A stretch of DNA of 33,160 nucleotides from Bacillota bacterium (GTDB lineage: Bacteria > Bacillota_A > Clostridia > Christensenellales > Aristaeellaceae): the NCBI GenBank assembly GCA_023421735.1, contig JAEZSP010000027.1, forward strand, positions 1-33,160, read 5' to 3'. A program made the position numbers and the translations under genes. The notes beneath the pieces are model-generated. The model saw only the letters and a program-made list of their open reading frames with translations. It had not been told where the DNA came from and ran no database searches. Positions 16,566 through 24,925 of the stretch are shown piece by piece (positions within the stretch are counted from its first letter, which is position 1; every line of letters starts with the position of its first letter).

Positions 16566-17912
16566 ATGAAGAAAATGAACGTCTTTCAGATGAACGTCGA
16601 CAAAATTGTCGAATTAAACGAAAAGAACCTAGACTTTTCGCCCGCGAGCGAGGACGAGCGCGCCTCCATGCTCGAAAGCCACGCCTCCGTTTCCTACTGG
16701 GGCGACGCGTTTCGGCGGTTCAAGGCGAACAAGGTGTCCGTCACGGCATTTTTCGTGTTCCTGGCCATATTGATTTTCGCGTTTGCGGGGCCGTATCTCA
16801 TTCCCTATACCTACGCGGAACAGTTCAGAAACGCCGCCAAGCTCGCGCCGTTCCAATATTCCGACGCCGAGCTGACGCTCAAAAAGGCGCTCTCCGAGGC
16901 GGACGGCGCGTTTTACACGCAGCTCGTCTCCGGCTCCATGACCTATATCAAAAAGGGCGATTACTTTTTCTCGTTTCAGGGAAAGACGTATGCCTTCACG
17001 CTGGCCGATTCCCTCGAAAAGACGATCTTCGTCTTCGATGCGAATGCCGACATGCCCTTCTTCATGGCGGACGACAAGGCGTATCTCTCCGGCACATACG
17101 AACCCATTCCGATTCCGCTCACGAACACCCCCGCCGAGGACGCAACCCAGATTGCGCTGCGCACGTCCATCTTCCCGCACGTGTTCGGGACCGATTCCGC
17201 GGGACGCGACCTGATGGCCCGCTCCATGTACGGCGCGCGGGTCTCGATCATCATCGGCATCGTCGCGGCACTCATCGTTCTTGTGATCGGGGCGACATAC
17301 GGCGCGATCGCAGGATTGGGCGGCGGCAAGATCGACTTCGTCATGATGCGGATCATCGACCTGATCTATTCGGTTCCGGACGTCCTGATCGTGCTTTTAT
17401 TGCAGGTTGTGCTGAAGGATCCTTTGCAGGCCTGGTTTGATTCCTCGTCGGTGCCGATTGTGCGTGCGATGAGCGATCTGGGCGTGGGCATCGTGTCGAT
17501 CTTCATTACGTTCGCGCTTCTCTACTGGGTTGGCATGGCGCGCATCGTGCGCGGACAGGTGCTCATGCTCAAGGAGCAGGAATATGTGACCGCCGCGCGT
17601 GCGCTGGGCGTCTCGAACAGGAAGATCATCACGCGCCACCTCATTCCCAACTGTGTGGGTCAGCTCGTGATCACGACCTGCCTTCAGATTCCTTCCGCGA
17701 TCTTCCTCGAGTCCTTCCTGTCGTTTCTGGGCCTCGGCGTCTCGGCGCCCATGGCGTCGCTCGGCTCCATGTGCTCGGATGCCATCGACATCATTACGCT
17801 TTATCCATACCGGCTGCTTTTGCCGGCGATGATTTTGACCATACTCGTGCTCTCGCTCAACCTTGTGGGCGACGGGCTGCGCGACGCGCTCGACCCGCGT
17901 CTGAAGAAATAA
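16566..17912 (+). CDS. oppC: Oligopeptide ABC transporter permease, OppC type, with large insertion
   Basis: 448 residues, much longer than the roughly 300 of standard OppC. A cytoplasmic N-terminus (1-57) and first helix (about 58-80) are followed by an extra extracytoplasmic region of about 120 residues (82-203) before the conserved HVFGTDSAGRDLMARSMYGA segment (205-224). The EAA loop is at about 339-362 (EYVTAARALGVSNRKIITRH). The start is the ATG at 16566, four bases after the oppB stop, with a GGGGGA-type site. The insertion may interact with the binding protein; that is inference. Confidence 0.93.
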   Translation: MKKMNVFQMNVDKIVELNEKNLDFSPASEDERASMLESHASVSYWGDAFRRFKANKVSVTAFFVFLAILIFAFAGPYLIPYTYAEQFRNAAKLAPFQYSDAELTLKKALSEADGAFYTQLVSGSMTYIKKGDYFFSFQGKTYAFTLADSLEKTIFVFDANADMPFFMADDKAYLSGTYEPIPIPLTNTPAEDATQIALRTSIFPHVFGTDSAGRDLMARSMYGARVSIIIGIVAALIVLVIGATYGAIAGLGGGKIDFVMMRIIDLIYSVPDVLIVLLLQVVLKDPLQAWFDSSSVPIVRAMSDLGVGIVSIFITFALLYWVGMARIVRGQVLMLKEQEYVTAARALGVSNRKIITRHLIPNCVGQLVITTCLQIPSAIFLESFLSFLGLGVSAPMASLGSMCSDAIDIITLYPYRLLLPAMILTILVLSLNLVGDGLRDALDPRLKK

Positions 17913-17924
17913 GGGGGGATTTAA

Positions 17925-18935
17925 GTGAACGATAAAAAGCTGATTTCCGTCAAGGACCTCAAGGTTTCGTTCTTCACCCCCGTGGGCGAGGTGAGGGCCG
18001 TCAACGGAATTTCGTATGAACTGGGTTATAACGAGGTCATGGGGATTGTGGGCGAATCCGGTTCCGGCAAGTCCGTCGAGGCGTACTCGATCATGGGACT
18101 ATTGCAGAATCCGGGCAAAATCGTCGGCGGTTCCATCCTCTTCGAGGGGGATGACCTCACAAAATACACAAAAGAGCAAATGACCGAGATGCGGGGCAAT
18201 CAGATCTCCATGATCTTTCAAAACCCCATGACGTGCCTGAACCCCGTTTATACGGTCGGGAACCAACTGACCGAGGCGCTCACCTGCCACGACAAGACCA
18301 TCTCGCACGATGCGGCGTGGAAGCGTGGCATCGAGATGCTCGAACAGGTGGGCATCAATAATGCGGATGCGCGCATGAACCAGTATCCGCACGAGTTTTC
18401 AGGCGGGATGCGCCAGCGCGCGATGATTGCCATGGCGCTCATCTGTAGCCCCAAACTGCTCATCGCGGACGAGCCGACCACCGCGCTCGACGTGACGATA
18501 CAGGAGCAGATTATCGAACTGATGAAGGATCTGCAGGAAAAAAACGGCATGTCCATCATCTTCATCACGCACAACCTCGGCGTCGTCGCCGAAATCTGCG
18601 ACCGGGTATCGGTCATGTACGCGGGCGGGATCGTGGAGCAGGGGAGCGTCAACGACATCTTCTATCGGCCGCATCACCCCTATACGCGGGGCCTCTTATC
18701 CTCCATGCCGCGCATCGACGAGGAAGGGCATGAGCGGCTGATTCCCATCGAGGGAACGCCCGTCGATCTTCTCGACCTCCCCAAGGGCTGTGCGTTTGGC
18801 CCGAGGTGTCACCACTGCATGAAGGTGTGCCTGAACGAAAAGCCGCCGGTCATGGCAGTGGGCGAGGATGGCCATGTCTCCGCGTGCTGGCTGCACGTGA
18901 TGGAGGCCATGAAGCAGAAGGAGGCCGGAATCTGA
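17925..18935 (+). CDS. oppD: Oligopeptide ABC transporter ATP-binding protein, OppD type
   Basis: 336 residues. Walker A GESGSGKS (43-50), signature FSGGMRQR (158-165), Walker B LLIADEP (178-184) and the OppD/DppD C-terminal domain with clustered cysteines (GPRCHHCMKVC), which in relatives can bind an Fe-S cluster. Together with OppF it energises peptide import. It starts with GTG at 17925 after AAGGGGGG. Its TGA overlaps the oppF ATG (TGATG). Confidence 0.96.
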   Translation: MNDKKLISVKDLKVSFFTPVGEVRAVNGISYELGYNEVMGIVGESGSGKSVEAYSIMGLLQNPGKIVGGSILFEGDDLTKYTKEQMTEMRGNQISMIFQNPMTCLNPVYTVGNQLTEALTCHDKTISHDAAWKRGIEMLEQVGINNADARMNQYPHEFSGGMRQRAMIAMALICSPKLLIADEPTTALDVTIQEQIIELMKDLQEKNGMSIIFITHNLGVVAEICDRVSVMYAGGIVEQGSVNDIFYRPHHPYTRGLLSSMPRIDEEGHERLIPIEGTPVDLLDLPKGCAFGPRCHHCMKVCLNEKPPVMAVGEDGHVSACWLHVMEAMKQKEAGI

Positions 18936-19918
18936 TGGCGGAGAGAAAAAAGCTCCTCGAAATCGAGAATCTGAAAAAGTATTTTCCCGCAAAAAGCGGT
19001 TTTCGGAAAAAACGCTATGTACAGGCCGTTGAAAATGCGTCGTTTTATATCTACGAGGGTGAAACGCTGGGCCTTGTCGGCGAGTCCGGCTGCGGAAAGA
19101 CGACGCTCGGGCGCACGGTGCTTCGGCTTCACGAGCCAACGAGCGGGCGGATCACCTATAACGGACAGGACCTCTATAACAGTCAAAAGAGAACCAGCGT
19201 CCAGATGCTCCCATACCGCCAGAAGATGCAGATCATCTTTCAGGATCCGTCCGCGTCGCTCGACCCGCGCATGACGGTCGGGGAGATCGTGGGCGAGGCG
19301 CTCGACGTCCACCACAGGGATCTGACGAAGCGCGCGCGCACCGAGCGCATCAAGGAGCTTTTGTCGGAGGTCGGGCTCAACACCGAGCACGCGAACCGCT
19401 TTCCGCACGAATTTTCGGGCGGTCAGCAGCAGCGCGTCGGCATCGCCCGTGCGCTTGCGGTGAAGCCTGAGTTCATCGTGTGCGACGAGCCGATCTCTGC
19501 GCTGGATGTGTCGATCCAATCGCAGGTGGTGAATATGCTGGAGGATTTGCAGGCGGCGAACCACCTGACCTACCTCTTCATCGCGCACGACATCTCAGTC
19601 GTCCGGCACATTTCGAACCGGATCGCGGTCATGTACCTCGGGAACGTCGTCGAGCTTGCGGACAGCCGGGAACTGTGCGATCATCCCATCCATCCCTACA
19701 CCAAGTCGCTGCTTTCCGCTGTTCCGCTGCCCGACCCGATCAAGTCGCGGTCGAGAAAGCGCATATTGCTGGAAGGCGACATCCCCAGCCCCCTCAATCC
19801 CCCGAGCGGCTGCCGGTTCCACACGCGATGCCCCTATGCCGTCGACGTTTGTTCCGCAAAGGTGCCGGAATTCAAGGAGTACGGGGACGGCCATTGGGCC
19901 GCATGCCACATTTTATGA
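18935..19918 (+). CDS. oppF: Oligopeptide ABC transporter ATP-binding protein, OppF type
   Basis: 327 residues from the ATG at 18935, which overlaps the oppD stop and is preceded by AGGAGG. Walker A GESGCGKT (49-56), signature FSGGQQQR (160-167), Walker B IVCDEP (181-186) and the C-terminal oligopeptide-transporter domain with GCRFHTRCPYA and a final Cys near the end. The open frame extends upstream inside oppD, but family alignment and the binding site fix the start. Confidence 0.96.
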   Translation: MAERKKLLEIENLKKYFPAKSGFRKKRYVQAVENASFYIYEGETLGLVGESGCGKTTLGRTVLRLHEPTSGRITYNGQDLYNSQKRTSVQMLPYRQKMQIIFQDPSASLDPRMTVGEIVGEALDVHHRDLTKRARTERIKELLSEVGLNTEHANRFPHEFSGGQQQRVGIARALAVKPEFIVCDEPISALDVSIQSQVVNMLEDLQAANHLTYLFIAHDISVVRHISNRIAVMYLGNVVELADSRELCDHPIHPYTKSLLSAVPLPDPIKSRSRKRILLEGDIPSPLNPPSGCRFHTRCPYAVDVCSAKVPEFKEYGDGHWAACHIL

Positions 19919-19968
19919 GATTACACCGCCCATGGGGCGTTGTAAATAAAAAACAGGAGGTTTCTATA

Positions 19969-21636
19969 ATGAGAAAGGTATTTGCCCTTACCCTGGCGCT
20001 GTGCCTTGTGCTCTCCGTCATGACGTTTGCAAGCGCGGAGGGGACGACGTTTGATCTGACGGCCTGCATCGCGTCAGAGCCCGAGACGCTCGATCCGACG
20101 CTTGCCAGCTCGGTTGACGGCGCCACCTACACCATGCACATGTTCGAAGGCCTGATGAAGTACGTTTCCCTCGGCACGCCCGTTGGGGACGACGATTCCG
20201 TCATGTCGGTCGAGACGACCTACGGTCAGGCCGCGAGCTATGCCGCGTCTGACGACGGACTCACCTACACATTCACCCTTCGCGACGGCATCGTGTGGTC
20301 GGACGGACAGCCCGTGACCGCGCAGGACTTCGTCTATTCCTGGCAGCGCCTCGTCGATCCGGCAAACGCCGCCGACTACGGCTACCTGCTTGACGGCATT
20401 GTCCTCAATGCTTCCGCCATCCAGGGCGGCGAAATGACGCCCGATCAGCTCGGCGTTTCCGCGCCCGACGACAAGACCTTCGTCGTCACCCTCGAGGCGC
20501 AGACCCCCTACTTCCTCTCCCTGTGTGCGTTCGCGACGCTCATGCCTTTGCGGCAGGACGTCATCGAAGCCAACGAGGATTGGACGCAGCCCGGCGTCAT
20601 GGTTTCCAATGGCGCGTATGTGATCTCCGAGTGGACACATGACTCCTATATCAAGATGGCGAAGAACCCGAGCTACTACGACACCGCCGCCATCGGCCCC
20701 GATACCATCACCTGGTATCTCTCCGACTCCGAGACATCCATCCTCGCTGCCTATCAGGCGGGCGAGTATGACTTCATGAATTCGATCCCCACCGACCAGA
20801 TTGCGACCCTGAAGGCGTCCGGCGACGCGTTCACCGTTCCCCAGTTGGGCACCTATTACCTCTACATCAACTGCGAGCAGATCACCGATTGGCGCGTTCG
20901 CGCGGCGATCGACCTCTCCATCGACCGCGATAATATCGTCGAGAACGTGACCCAGGGGGGTCAGTCGCCTGCGACCGGCCTCGTGCCGAAGGGCATCATG
21001 CTCTCCGATAACGCAGAGTGGACCTCCGTCATGGGCGAGGCCATGTATGCGCCGCTCGCCGCGATGTACCCGGATGCCGACCTGACCACCTACTTCGGAC
21101 GTTGCGAGCTCGCGCAGCAGCTGCTGAGCGAGGCGGTTGCGGATGGCTTTGATGCCTCTGTGACACTCGATTACGCGTTCAATACTTCCGAGAGCCACAA
21201 GGCCATCGCGGAAGCAGTCCAGTCAGACGTCTACAACGTGCTCGGCCTGAATTGCACGCTTTCCAATTCCGAGTGGCAGACCTATACCAACAACCTCGCC
21301 GAGGGCGGCTTCGCGCTTGCGCGCCTTGGCTGGATCGCGGACTACAATGACGCGGTCACCTACCTCGACATGTTCGTCAATGGCGGCAGCTACAACTACG
21401 GTCGCTGGGTCAACGACGACTACACCGCCCTGATCGCGCAGATCAAGGCCCTGCCCGCCGGCGCCGAGCGCGACCAGCTGATGGAGCAGGCCGAGCAGAT
21501 GCTCTTCTCCGAGGGTGGCTTTACCGTTGCCCCCATCTACTTCTATACCTCGAACTACTGCCTGCATGAGGGAGTCAATAACGTCATGTGGACGCCCCTT
21601 GGGTACTACTTCTTCATGTACGCGACCCAGGGCTAA
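19969..21636 (+). CDS. oppA: Oligopeptide ABC transporter substrate-binding protein (SBP family 5)
   Basis: 555 residues. An N-terminal signal peptide (1-23) ends TFASA/EG. The mature part has the SBP family 5 pattern: ACIASEPETLDP, LTYTFTLRDGIVWSDGQPVTAQDFVYSW, then SNGAYVISEW. It captures peptides outside the membrane for OppBC. It lacks a lipobox: the only cysteine in the signal region (C12) follows LAL inside the hydrophobic core, so it should be released rather than lipid anchored, unusual for a Gram-positive binding protein. The ATG at 19969 follows AGGAGG. It is last in the operon after a 50-bp gap; some independent translation is likely. Confidence 0.94.
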   Translation: MRKVFALTLALCLVLSVMTFASAEGTTFDLTACIASEPETLDPTLASSVDGATYTMHMFEGLMKYVSLGTPVGDDDSVMSVETTYGQAASYAASDDGLTYTFTLRDGIVWSDGQPVTAQDFVYSWQRLVDPANAADYGYLLDGIVLNASAIQGGEMTPDQLGVSAPDDKTFVVTLEAQTPYFLSLCAFATLMPLRQDVIEANEDWTQPGVMVSNGAYVISEWTHDSYIKMAKNPSYYDTAAIGPDTITWYLSDSETSILAAYQAGEYDFMNSIPTDQIATLKASGDAFTVPQLGTYYLYINCEQITDWRVRAAIDLSIDRDNIVENVTQGGQSPATGLVPKGIMLSDNAEWTSVMGEAMYAPLAAMYPDADLTTYFGRCELAQQLLSEAVADGFDASVTLDYAFNTSESHKAIAEAVQSDVYNVLGLNCTLSNSEWQTYTNNLAEGGFALARLGWIADYNDAVTYLDMFVNGGSYNYGRWVNDDYTALIAQIKALPAGAERDQLMEQAEQMLFSEGGFTVAPIYFYTSNYCLHEGVNNVMWTPLGYYFFMYATQG

Positions 21637-21655
21637 AAGTCCAAAAAGACAACGA

Positions 21656-21696
21656 CCGTCCGCGGCAATCCTGCCGCGGGCGGCCGCGCTTTTTTG
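21656..21696 (+). terminator. Terminator of the opp operon
   Basis: CCG-t-CCGCGGCA (21656-21667) and TGCCGCGG-g-CGG (21672-21683) form a 12-bp stem with one wobble and a four-base loop; a TTTTTT run follows at 21690-21696. Confidence 0.85.
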
Positions 21697-21704
21697 GAGT
21701 TCTG

Positions 21705-22673
21705 TTATCCCTGCTTGCCAACCGCGCGCAGGATGTCCACGGACGGGCCGGGGATGCGGCCGAGATAATCGGGGCCGACATTGAGAAGATAATTCAGGCC
21801 GCGCGCATTCAGGTGTTCGCGCAGTTCGATGATGCGCGCGGGGGATTTCCAGTTGGCATCATAGCTCTTGTATCCCCAGGTATCGTTGAGGGTGCAGGCG
21901 GATTCGAAGAGGCCGCCTTTCATGAATTCGTCCGGGATTTCGTTGTCTTCCATGGATGTGTAGTCGCCCATGCCGTTTCCGACGCGCGAGTTCACAAGGC
22001 AGTTCGGCTGGTATTCGTGCACCATATCCACCAGCCTTTTGCTTTGTGCGGGGTTGATGGTGCGCGGCGTGTCGAACCAGATGAGGCAGAGGTCGCCGTA
22101 ACCGGTCAGAATTTCCTTTACCTGCGGAACGATCTTGTCTTCAAAACACTGGGCATATTCCTTGTGTGCGTTGTCTGGGAAGTCCCAGTCGTTCGTCCAG
22201 CCAAGCTTCTTGTCCGGGCCGTGTTTGCCGGACGTGTACCCGCCGCCGTTTCGCTCGCTCCAATCGAGATCCTGCGAATAATAAAGCCCGAAGCGGATGC
22301 CCTTTTTTGCGCAGGCATTTGCAAGCTCATAGAGGACATCCCGTCCGAAGGGCGTCGCGTCCACAACGTTGAAGGGATCGACCTTGGAATGGTACATGGC
22401 AAAGCCTTCGTGGTGCTTCGCGGTAATCACCATGTACTTCATGCCCGCGTCGACCGCAAGCTGTGCCCACTGATCGGCATCAAAAAAGATCGGGTTGAAC
22501 GCCTTGGCAAGTGCGTGATATTCCGCGTTTGGAATCCGAAAGTATTGCTGAATCCATTCCCCAATCCAGTCGTCCATGCGCTGCCCCTTCCATTCGCCCG
22601 CGGGCAGGCAATAGAGTCCCCAATGAATCATCATGCCGAATTTTGCTTCCGGGAACCATCTCTTTGCTTCCAT
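21705..22673 (-). CDS. Alpha-L-fucosidase, glycoside hydrolase family 29
   Basis: 322 residues. GH29 enzymes release alpha-linked L-fucose from glycans by a retaining mechanism. Visible family pieces are WFPEAKFGMMIHWGLYC near the start, YMVITAKHHEGFAMYHS (80-96), FGLYYSQDLDW (128-138) and the presumed nucleophile D201 in CLIWFDTPR. The protein stops soon after the catalytic barrel, lacking the C-terminal beta-sandwich of longer relatives. There is no signal peptide, so it acts on imported fucosylated oligosaccharides; no dedicated sugar transporter is adjacent. The ATG at 22673 has a weak GAGAG site. It is monocistronic, convergent with opp. Confidence 0.9.
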   Translation of the reverse strand: MEAKRWFPEAKFGMMIHWGLYCLPAGEWKGQRMDDWIGEWIQQYFRIPNAEYHALAKAFNPIFFDADQWAQLAVDAGMKYMVITAKHHEGFAMYHSKVDPFNVVDATPFGRDVLYELANACAKKGIRFGLYYSQDLDWSERNGGGYTSGKHGPDKKLGWTNDWDFPDNAHKEYAQCFEDKIVPQVKEILTGYGDLCLIWFDTPRTINPAQSKRLVDMVHEYQPNCLVNSRVGNGMGDYTSMEDNEIPDEFMKGGLFESACTLNDTWGYKSYDANWKSPARIIELREHLNARGLNYLLNVGPDYLGRIPGPSVDILRAVGKQG

Positions 22674-22703
22674 CTATGTTCTCTCGCTTTCCGCTTTTTG
22701 TCT

Positions 22704-22734
22704 ATCATAGCACAAATCGGCGCGCACGGCACAA
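22704..22734 (-). promoter_or_regulatory. Candidate promoter of the fucosidase gene
   Basis: TATGAT (22709-22704) on the minus strand is a good -10. The best -35 is TTGTGC (22734-22729) at a long 19-bp spacing, overlapping the T tract of the hsp20 terminator. Confidence 0.35.
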
Positions 22735-22767
22735 AAAAAATCCCCGCCCCGAAGAATCGGAGCGGGG
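22731..22767 (-). terminator. Terminator of hsp20
   Basis: CCCCGC-t-CCGA and TCGG-g-GCGGGG form an 11-bp stem with a four-base loop (22767-22742). On the minus strand the T8 run follows directly. A textbook intrinsic terminator. Confidence 0.93.
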
Positions 22768-22777
22768 AACGGGGAGA

Positions 22778-23218
22778 TCAGTTGATCTCAATCTCGCGCG
22801 CACTGGGCGCGGGATCGGTGGCCTTGGGGAGGGTCAGCTTCAAAACGCCGTCCTTGTACTCGGCCGCAATGTCGGACTCCTTGATGCCGTCCAGGTTGAA
22901 GGAGCGGCAGGTCCGTCCATAGCGGCGCTCGTGGTAGACGTAATTCTTGCCTTCTTCCTCTTTTTCGTTCTTCGTTTCGGCTGCGATGGTTAAAACGCCG
23001 TCGTCGATCGAAACGCGCACATCTTCCTTGTTCACGCCGGGGAGATCGGCTTCCAGGAGATAGTGGTCGCCCTTGTCAACCACGTCGACCTTCAGGGAGC
23101 GTGGCTCCGGTTCGCCGTCAAAGAACGAGCGGAAAAAGTCATCCGAGAAGGGATTCAAGTAATTTCTGGTTGCCTCGCGGTTCGCGAGCTTCGCGGTATA
23201 GGGAATCAGACCGAACAT
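22778..23218 (-). CDS. hsp20: Small heat shock protein, Hsp20/alpha-crystallin family
   Basis: 146 residues. Small heat shock proteins form oligomers that hold unfolding proteins for refolding. A short N-terminal arm (1-40) contains the NPFSDDFFRSFF segment. The alpha-crystallin domain spans about 41-132 with YLLEADLPGVNKEDV, a shifted ERRYGRTCRSFNL segment and the signature GVLKLTLPK. The tail carries an I-x-I anchor (IEI, 143-145). The ATG at 23218 follows AGGAGG; an upstream in-frame ATG at 23242 would place the binding site inside the gene. Expression is probably heat induced through the CtsR-type box in the promoter. Confidence 0.95.
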   Translation of the reverse strand: MFGLIPYTAKLANREATRNYLNPFSDDFFRSFFDGEPEPRSLKVDVVDKGDHYLLEADLPGVNKEDVRVSIDDGVLTIAAETKNEKEEEGKNYVYHERRYGRTCRSFNLDGIKESDIAAEYKDGVLKLTLPKATDPAPSAREIEIN

Positions 23219-23260
23219 ACGATGCGCCTCCTTATCATGCATTCAATTTCTTTATTTGGC

Positions 23261-23278
23261 GTCCCATTTCTTTGGGAC
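23261..23278 (-). other. Hairpin at the 5' end of the hsp20 transcript
   Basis: GTCCCA and TGGGAC arms with a six-base loop start about 7 bp after the -10 element, which puts the stem at or near the 5' end of the mRNA. It may protect the message from decay. It does not pair with the ribosome binding site, so a thermometer role is not supported. Confidence 0.5.
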
Positions 23279-23284
23279 AACTGT

Positions 23285-23313
23285 ATTATAGGTCAAAGGT
23301 CAAAGAAAGTCAA
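23285..23313 (-). promoter_or_regulatory. Strong promoter of hsp20
   Basis: TTGACT (23313-23308) and perfect TATAAT (23290-23285) with a 17-bp spacer on the minus strand, 67 bp before the start codon. Confidence 0.85.
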
Positions 23314-23314
23314 T
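23291..23314 (+). promoter_or_regulatory. CtsR-type heat-shock operator
   Basis: Read on the plus strand: GGTCAAA (23291-23297), GGTCAAA (23298-23304), GAA, AGTCAAT (23308-23314). The second and third heptads with the three-base spacer fit the CtsR operator pattern (RGTCAAA-NAN-RGTCAAA) at all but one position. A third heptad is fused in front. The site occupies the whole spacer and the -35 of the hsp20 promoter, ideal for repression. CtsR itself is not in the window. Confidence 0.78.
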
Positions 23315-23411
23315 AGATTGGGATGTTAATTATTCGTGAACGCGCGTATGGCGGCGCGTGAGCGCCATTGTGCGCAATCGGGTAGATTTTAATAGAATTA
23401 CCGAATCACGA

Positions 23412-23440
23412 TTGACAAACGAGGGAAATTATGCTATTAA
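23412..23440 (+). promoter_or_regulatory. Promoter of the small secreted protein gene
   Basis: Perfect TTGACA (23412-23417), 17-bp spacer, TATTAA (23435-23440) preceded by TGC, an extended -10. The start codon is 45 bp on. Confidence 0.65.
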
Positions 23441-23484
23441 TAAAGTTGTATGAACGACGAAACTGAATATTATTGGAGGAACGC

Positions 23485-23838
23485 ATGAAGAAGAGATTGC
23501 TGTTGGCTTCTTTAGCCGCGATGTTGGTTCTTTGCTTTGCCATTCCGGCTGCATCCGCTGCGACTGACAAAGAGCTCGATAAGCTGTACACAATGGTCGA
23601 TCAGGCGAATGCGAAGATTGCGTCGGCCGTTGAAAAGGCACAGAAGACCGAAGAGGACGATGTTGACGAGCTGCTGGCTTATGTGGATGAAGTGACGGCT
23701 CCCGTGTTTTCATACGCCGATTCGATCGACGTGAAGGTGAAGTGTAAATACGACAAGTACATCATCGACGGACAGCGTGTGAAGATTGATCCTCTTCGCG
23801 TCGTTAATGTCGGCACTGGGACGGGCGGCACGAAATAA
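23485..23838 (+). CDS. Small secreted protein of unknown function
   Basis: 117 residues. The N-terminus is a clear signal peptide: MKKR, a hydrophobic stretch, then AIPAASA with cleavage near residue 26. The mature part of about 90 residues is acidic and helical (KELDKLYTMVDQANAKIASA, then KTEEDDVDELLAYVDEV) and ends in a short beta-like segment and a GTGTGGTK tail. It contains one cysteine (in KVKCKYD). No family recognised. The ATG at 23485 follows GGAGGA; it has its own promoter and terminator. Good expression signals suggest an abundant extracellular or cell-wall-associated product. Confidence 0.82.
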   Translation: MKKRLLLASLAAMLVLCFAIPAASAATDKELDKLYTMVDQANAKIASAVEKAQKTEEDDVDELLAYVDEVTAPVFSYADSIDVKVKCKYDKYIIDGQRVKIDPLRVVNVGTGTGGTK

Positions 23839-23850
23839 AGATGTTGGAAT

Positions 23851-23901
23851 CGGGTCAATACGTGGCTTTTTGGCTAGCTGTGTTGACCCGTTTCTGTTTT
23901 T
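23851..23901 (+). terminator. Terminator after the small secreted protein
   Basis: CGGGTCAA (23851-23858) pairs with TTGACCCG (23883-23890); the 24-base loop has minor internal pairing. TTTCTGTTTTT follows. Confidence 0.75.
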
Positions 23902-23926
23902 ATGAACGGCAGGTTTGATTAAGAAG

Positions 23927-24841
23927 ATGGAAGGTCTATTCATCAATCGAGGCGGCATGTTTAACCACGAGATGAGCTTTTGTCACGACGGACTGAAGCT
24001 CCTCGCGAAGCGTGGGGATCTGGAGATCATGCAGCAGAATATACTCAAAGGGGCCATGGCGTGGCTCGTTCCAAGCGGAAACGAGGACGACATTGAGTTC
24101 TTTTTTGTGTTGAGCGGCTCGCTCGAATTGGTTGGCGAGGGCTATGAGGAAACGCTCAAACCCGGCGACTCCTTTTATGTGCACAATTCAAAGGACGAGT
24201 TGTTCCTTCGCGCGCTTGAGGAGACGCAGCTTCTGTATGTCTCGACCGTACCCGTTTTTGATGCCGAGGCGATCTTTCAAATGGATCTGGCGCGCATGGT
24301 TTCGCAGATCAACAAAAAAGACGACTATACGTATCGCCACAGTCGAAACGTCATGGCGTACTCGGTCAAGCTCTATACCAACCTGCGGGAATATTGCGAA
24401 ATCGACAAGACGGATGACATTGTGGTCGCCGCGTTGTTCCACGACATTGGCAAATGCCGGATTCCGGACGACATCCTCAAAAAGAAGGGAAAACTGGAGC
24501 CGGAAGAATACGAAATCATGAAAAATCATTCGATCTACGGCGCGGAGCTGCTCAGCAAATATTACCCCGCCAGCATAACCGATCTTGTGCGCAATCACCA
24601 CGAGAGGCTCGATGGCGGCGGGTATCCGCAGGGCCTCATGGGGGATGCGCTGTCGTTTGGCGCGCGCATTTTGGCAGTTGCAGATTCGTTCGACGCGATC
24701 ACGACCAATCGCGGATATAACGATGTGCGTGATTACCGCGCAGCGGCCGAAGAGCTTGTCTCCATGCCAGATCAATACGACGAACGGATCACATCAATGC
24801 TTCTCAAGCTCGTCGATTCGGGGGAAATTACAATCGATTAG
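23927..24841 (+). CDS. Cupin-HD-GYP protein, putative cyclic-di-nucleotide phosphodiesterase
   Basis: About 304 residues. The N-terminal third is a cupin-like beta-barrel (FFFVLSGSLELVGEG and LKPGDSFYVHN), a small-molecule-sensing type of module. The C-terminal part is an HD-GYP domain: first His in YRHSRN, HD at 172-173 (ALFHDIGKCRIPDDIL), NHS, then NHHERLDGGGYPQGL with the GYP at 232-234, and ARILAVADSFDAITTNR. HD-GYP proteins linearise cyclic di-GMP, some cyclic GMP-AMP; the residues needed for metal binding look intact. No receiver domain is present. The start is uncertain: ATG 23927 is used, but TTG 23915 and ATG 23957 (with GAGG upstream) are possible. Single gene with no obvious promoter of its own. 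Confidence 0.85.
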   Translation: MEGLFINRGGMFNHEMSFCHDGLKLLAKRGDLEIMQQNILKGAMAWLVPSGNEDDIEFFFVLSGSLELVGEGYEETLKPGDSFYVHNSKDELFLRALEETQLLYVSTVPVFDAEAIFQMDLARMVSQINKKDDYTYRHSRNVMAYSVKLYTNLREYCEIDKTDDIVVAALFHDIGKCRIPDDILKKKGKLEPEEYEIMKNHSIYGAELLSKYYPASITDLVRNHHERLDGGGYPQGLMGDALSFGARILAVADSFDAITTNRGYNDVRDYRAAAEELVSMPDQYDERITSMLLKLVDSGEITID

Positions 24842-24925
24842 CGCATCGGCCGGACAGACGCGCATGTCATATCTGCAATTCATCAGTTAACTTGAACCCG
24901 GACGATGCTGCCGGAACAGTGGCTG

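Noticed and set aside
20074..21198. Long minus-strand frame opposite oppA
   Set aside because: It is fully inside the well-supported oppA gene with no promoter or binding site and a low-complexity Gly/Val/Arg-rich translation.
23348..23368. Inverted repeat ATGGCG...CGCCAT between hsp20 and the small secreted protein
   Set aside because: A six-base stem in GC-rich sequence with no T tract and no clear relation to either promoter.
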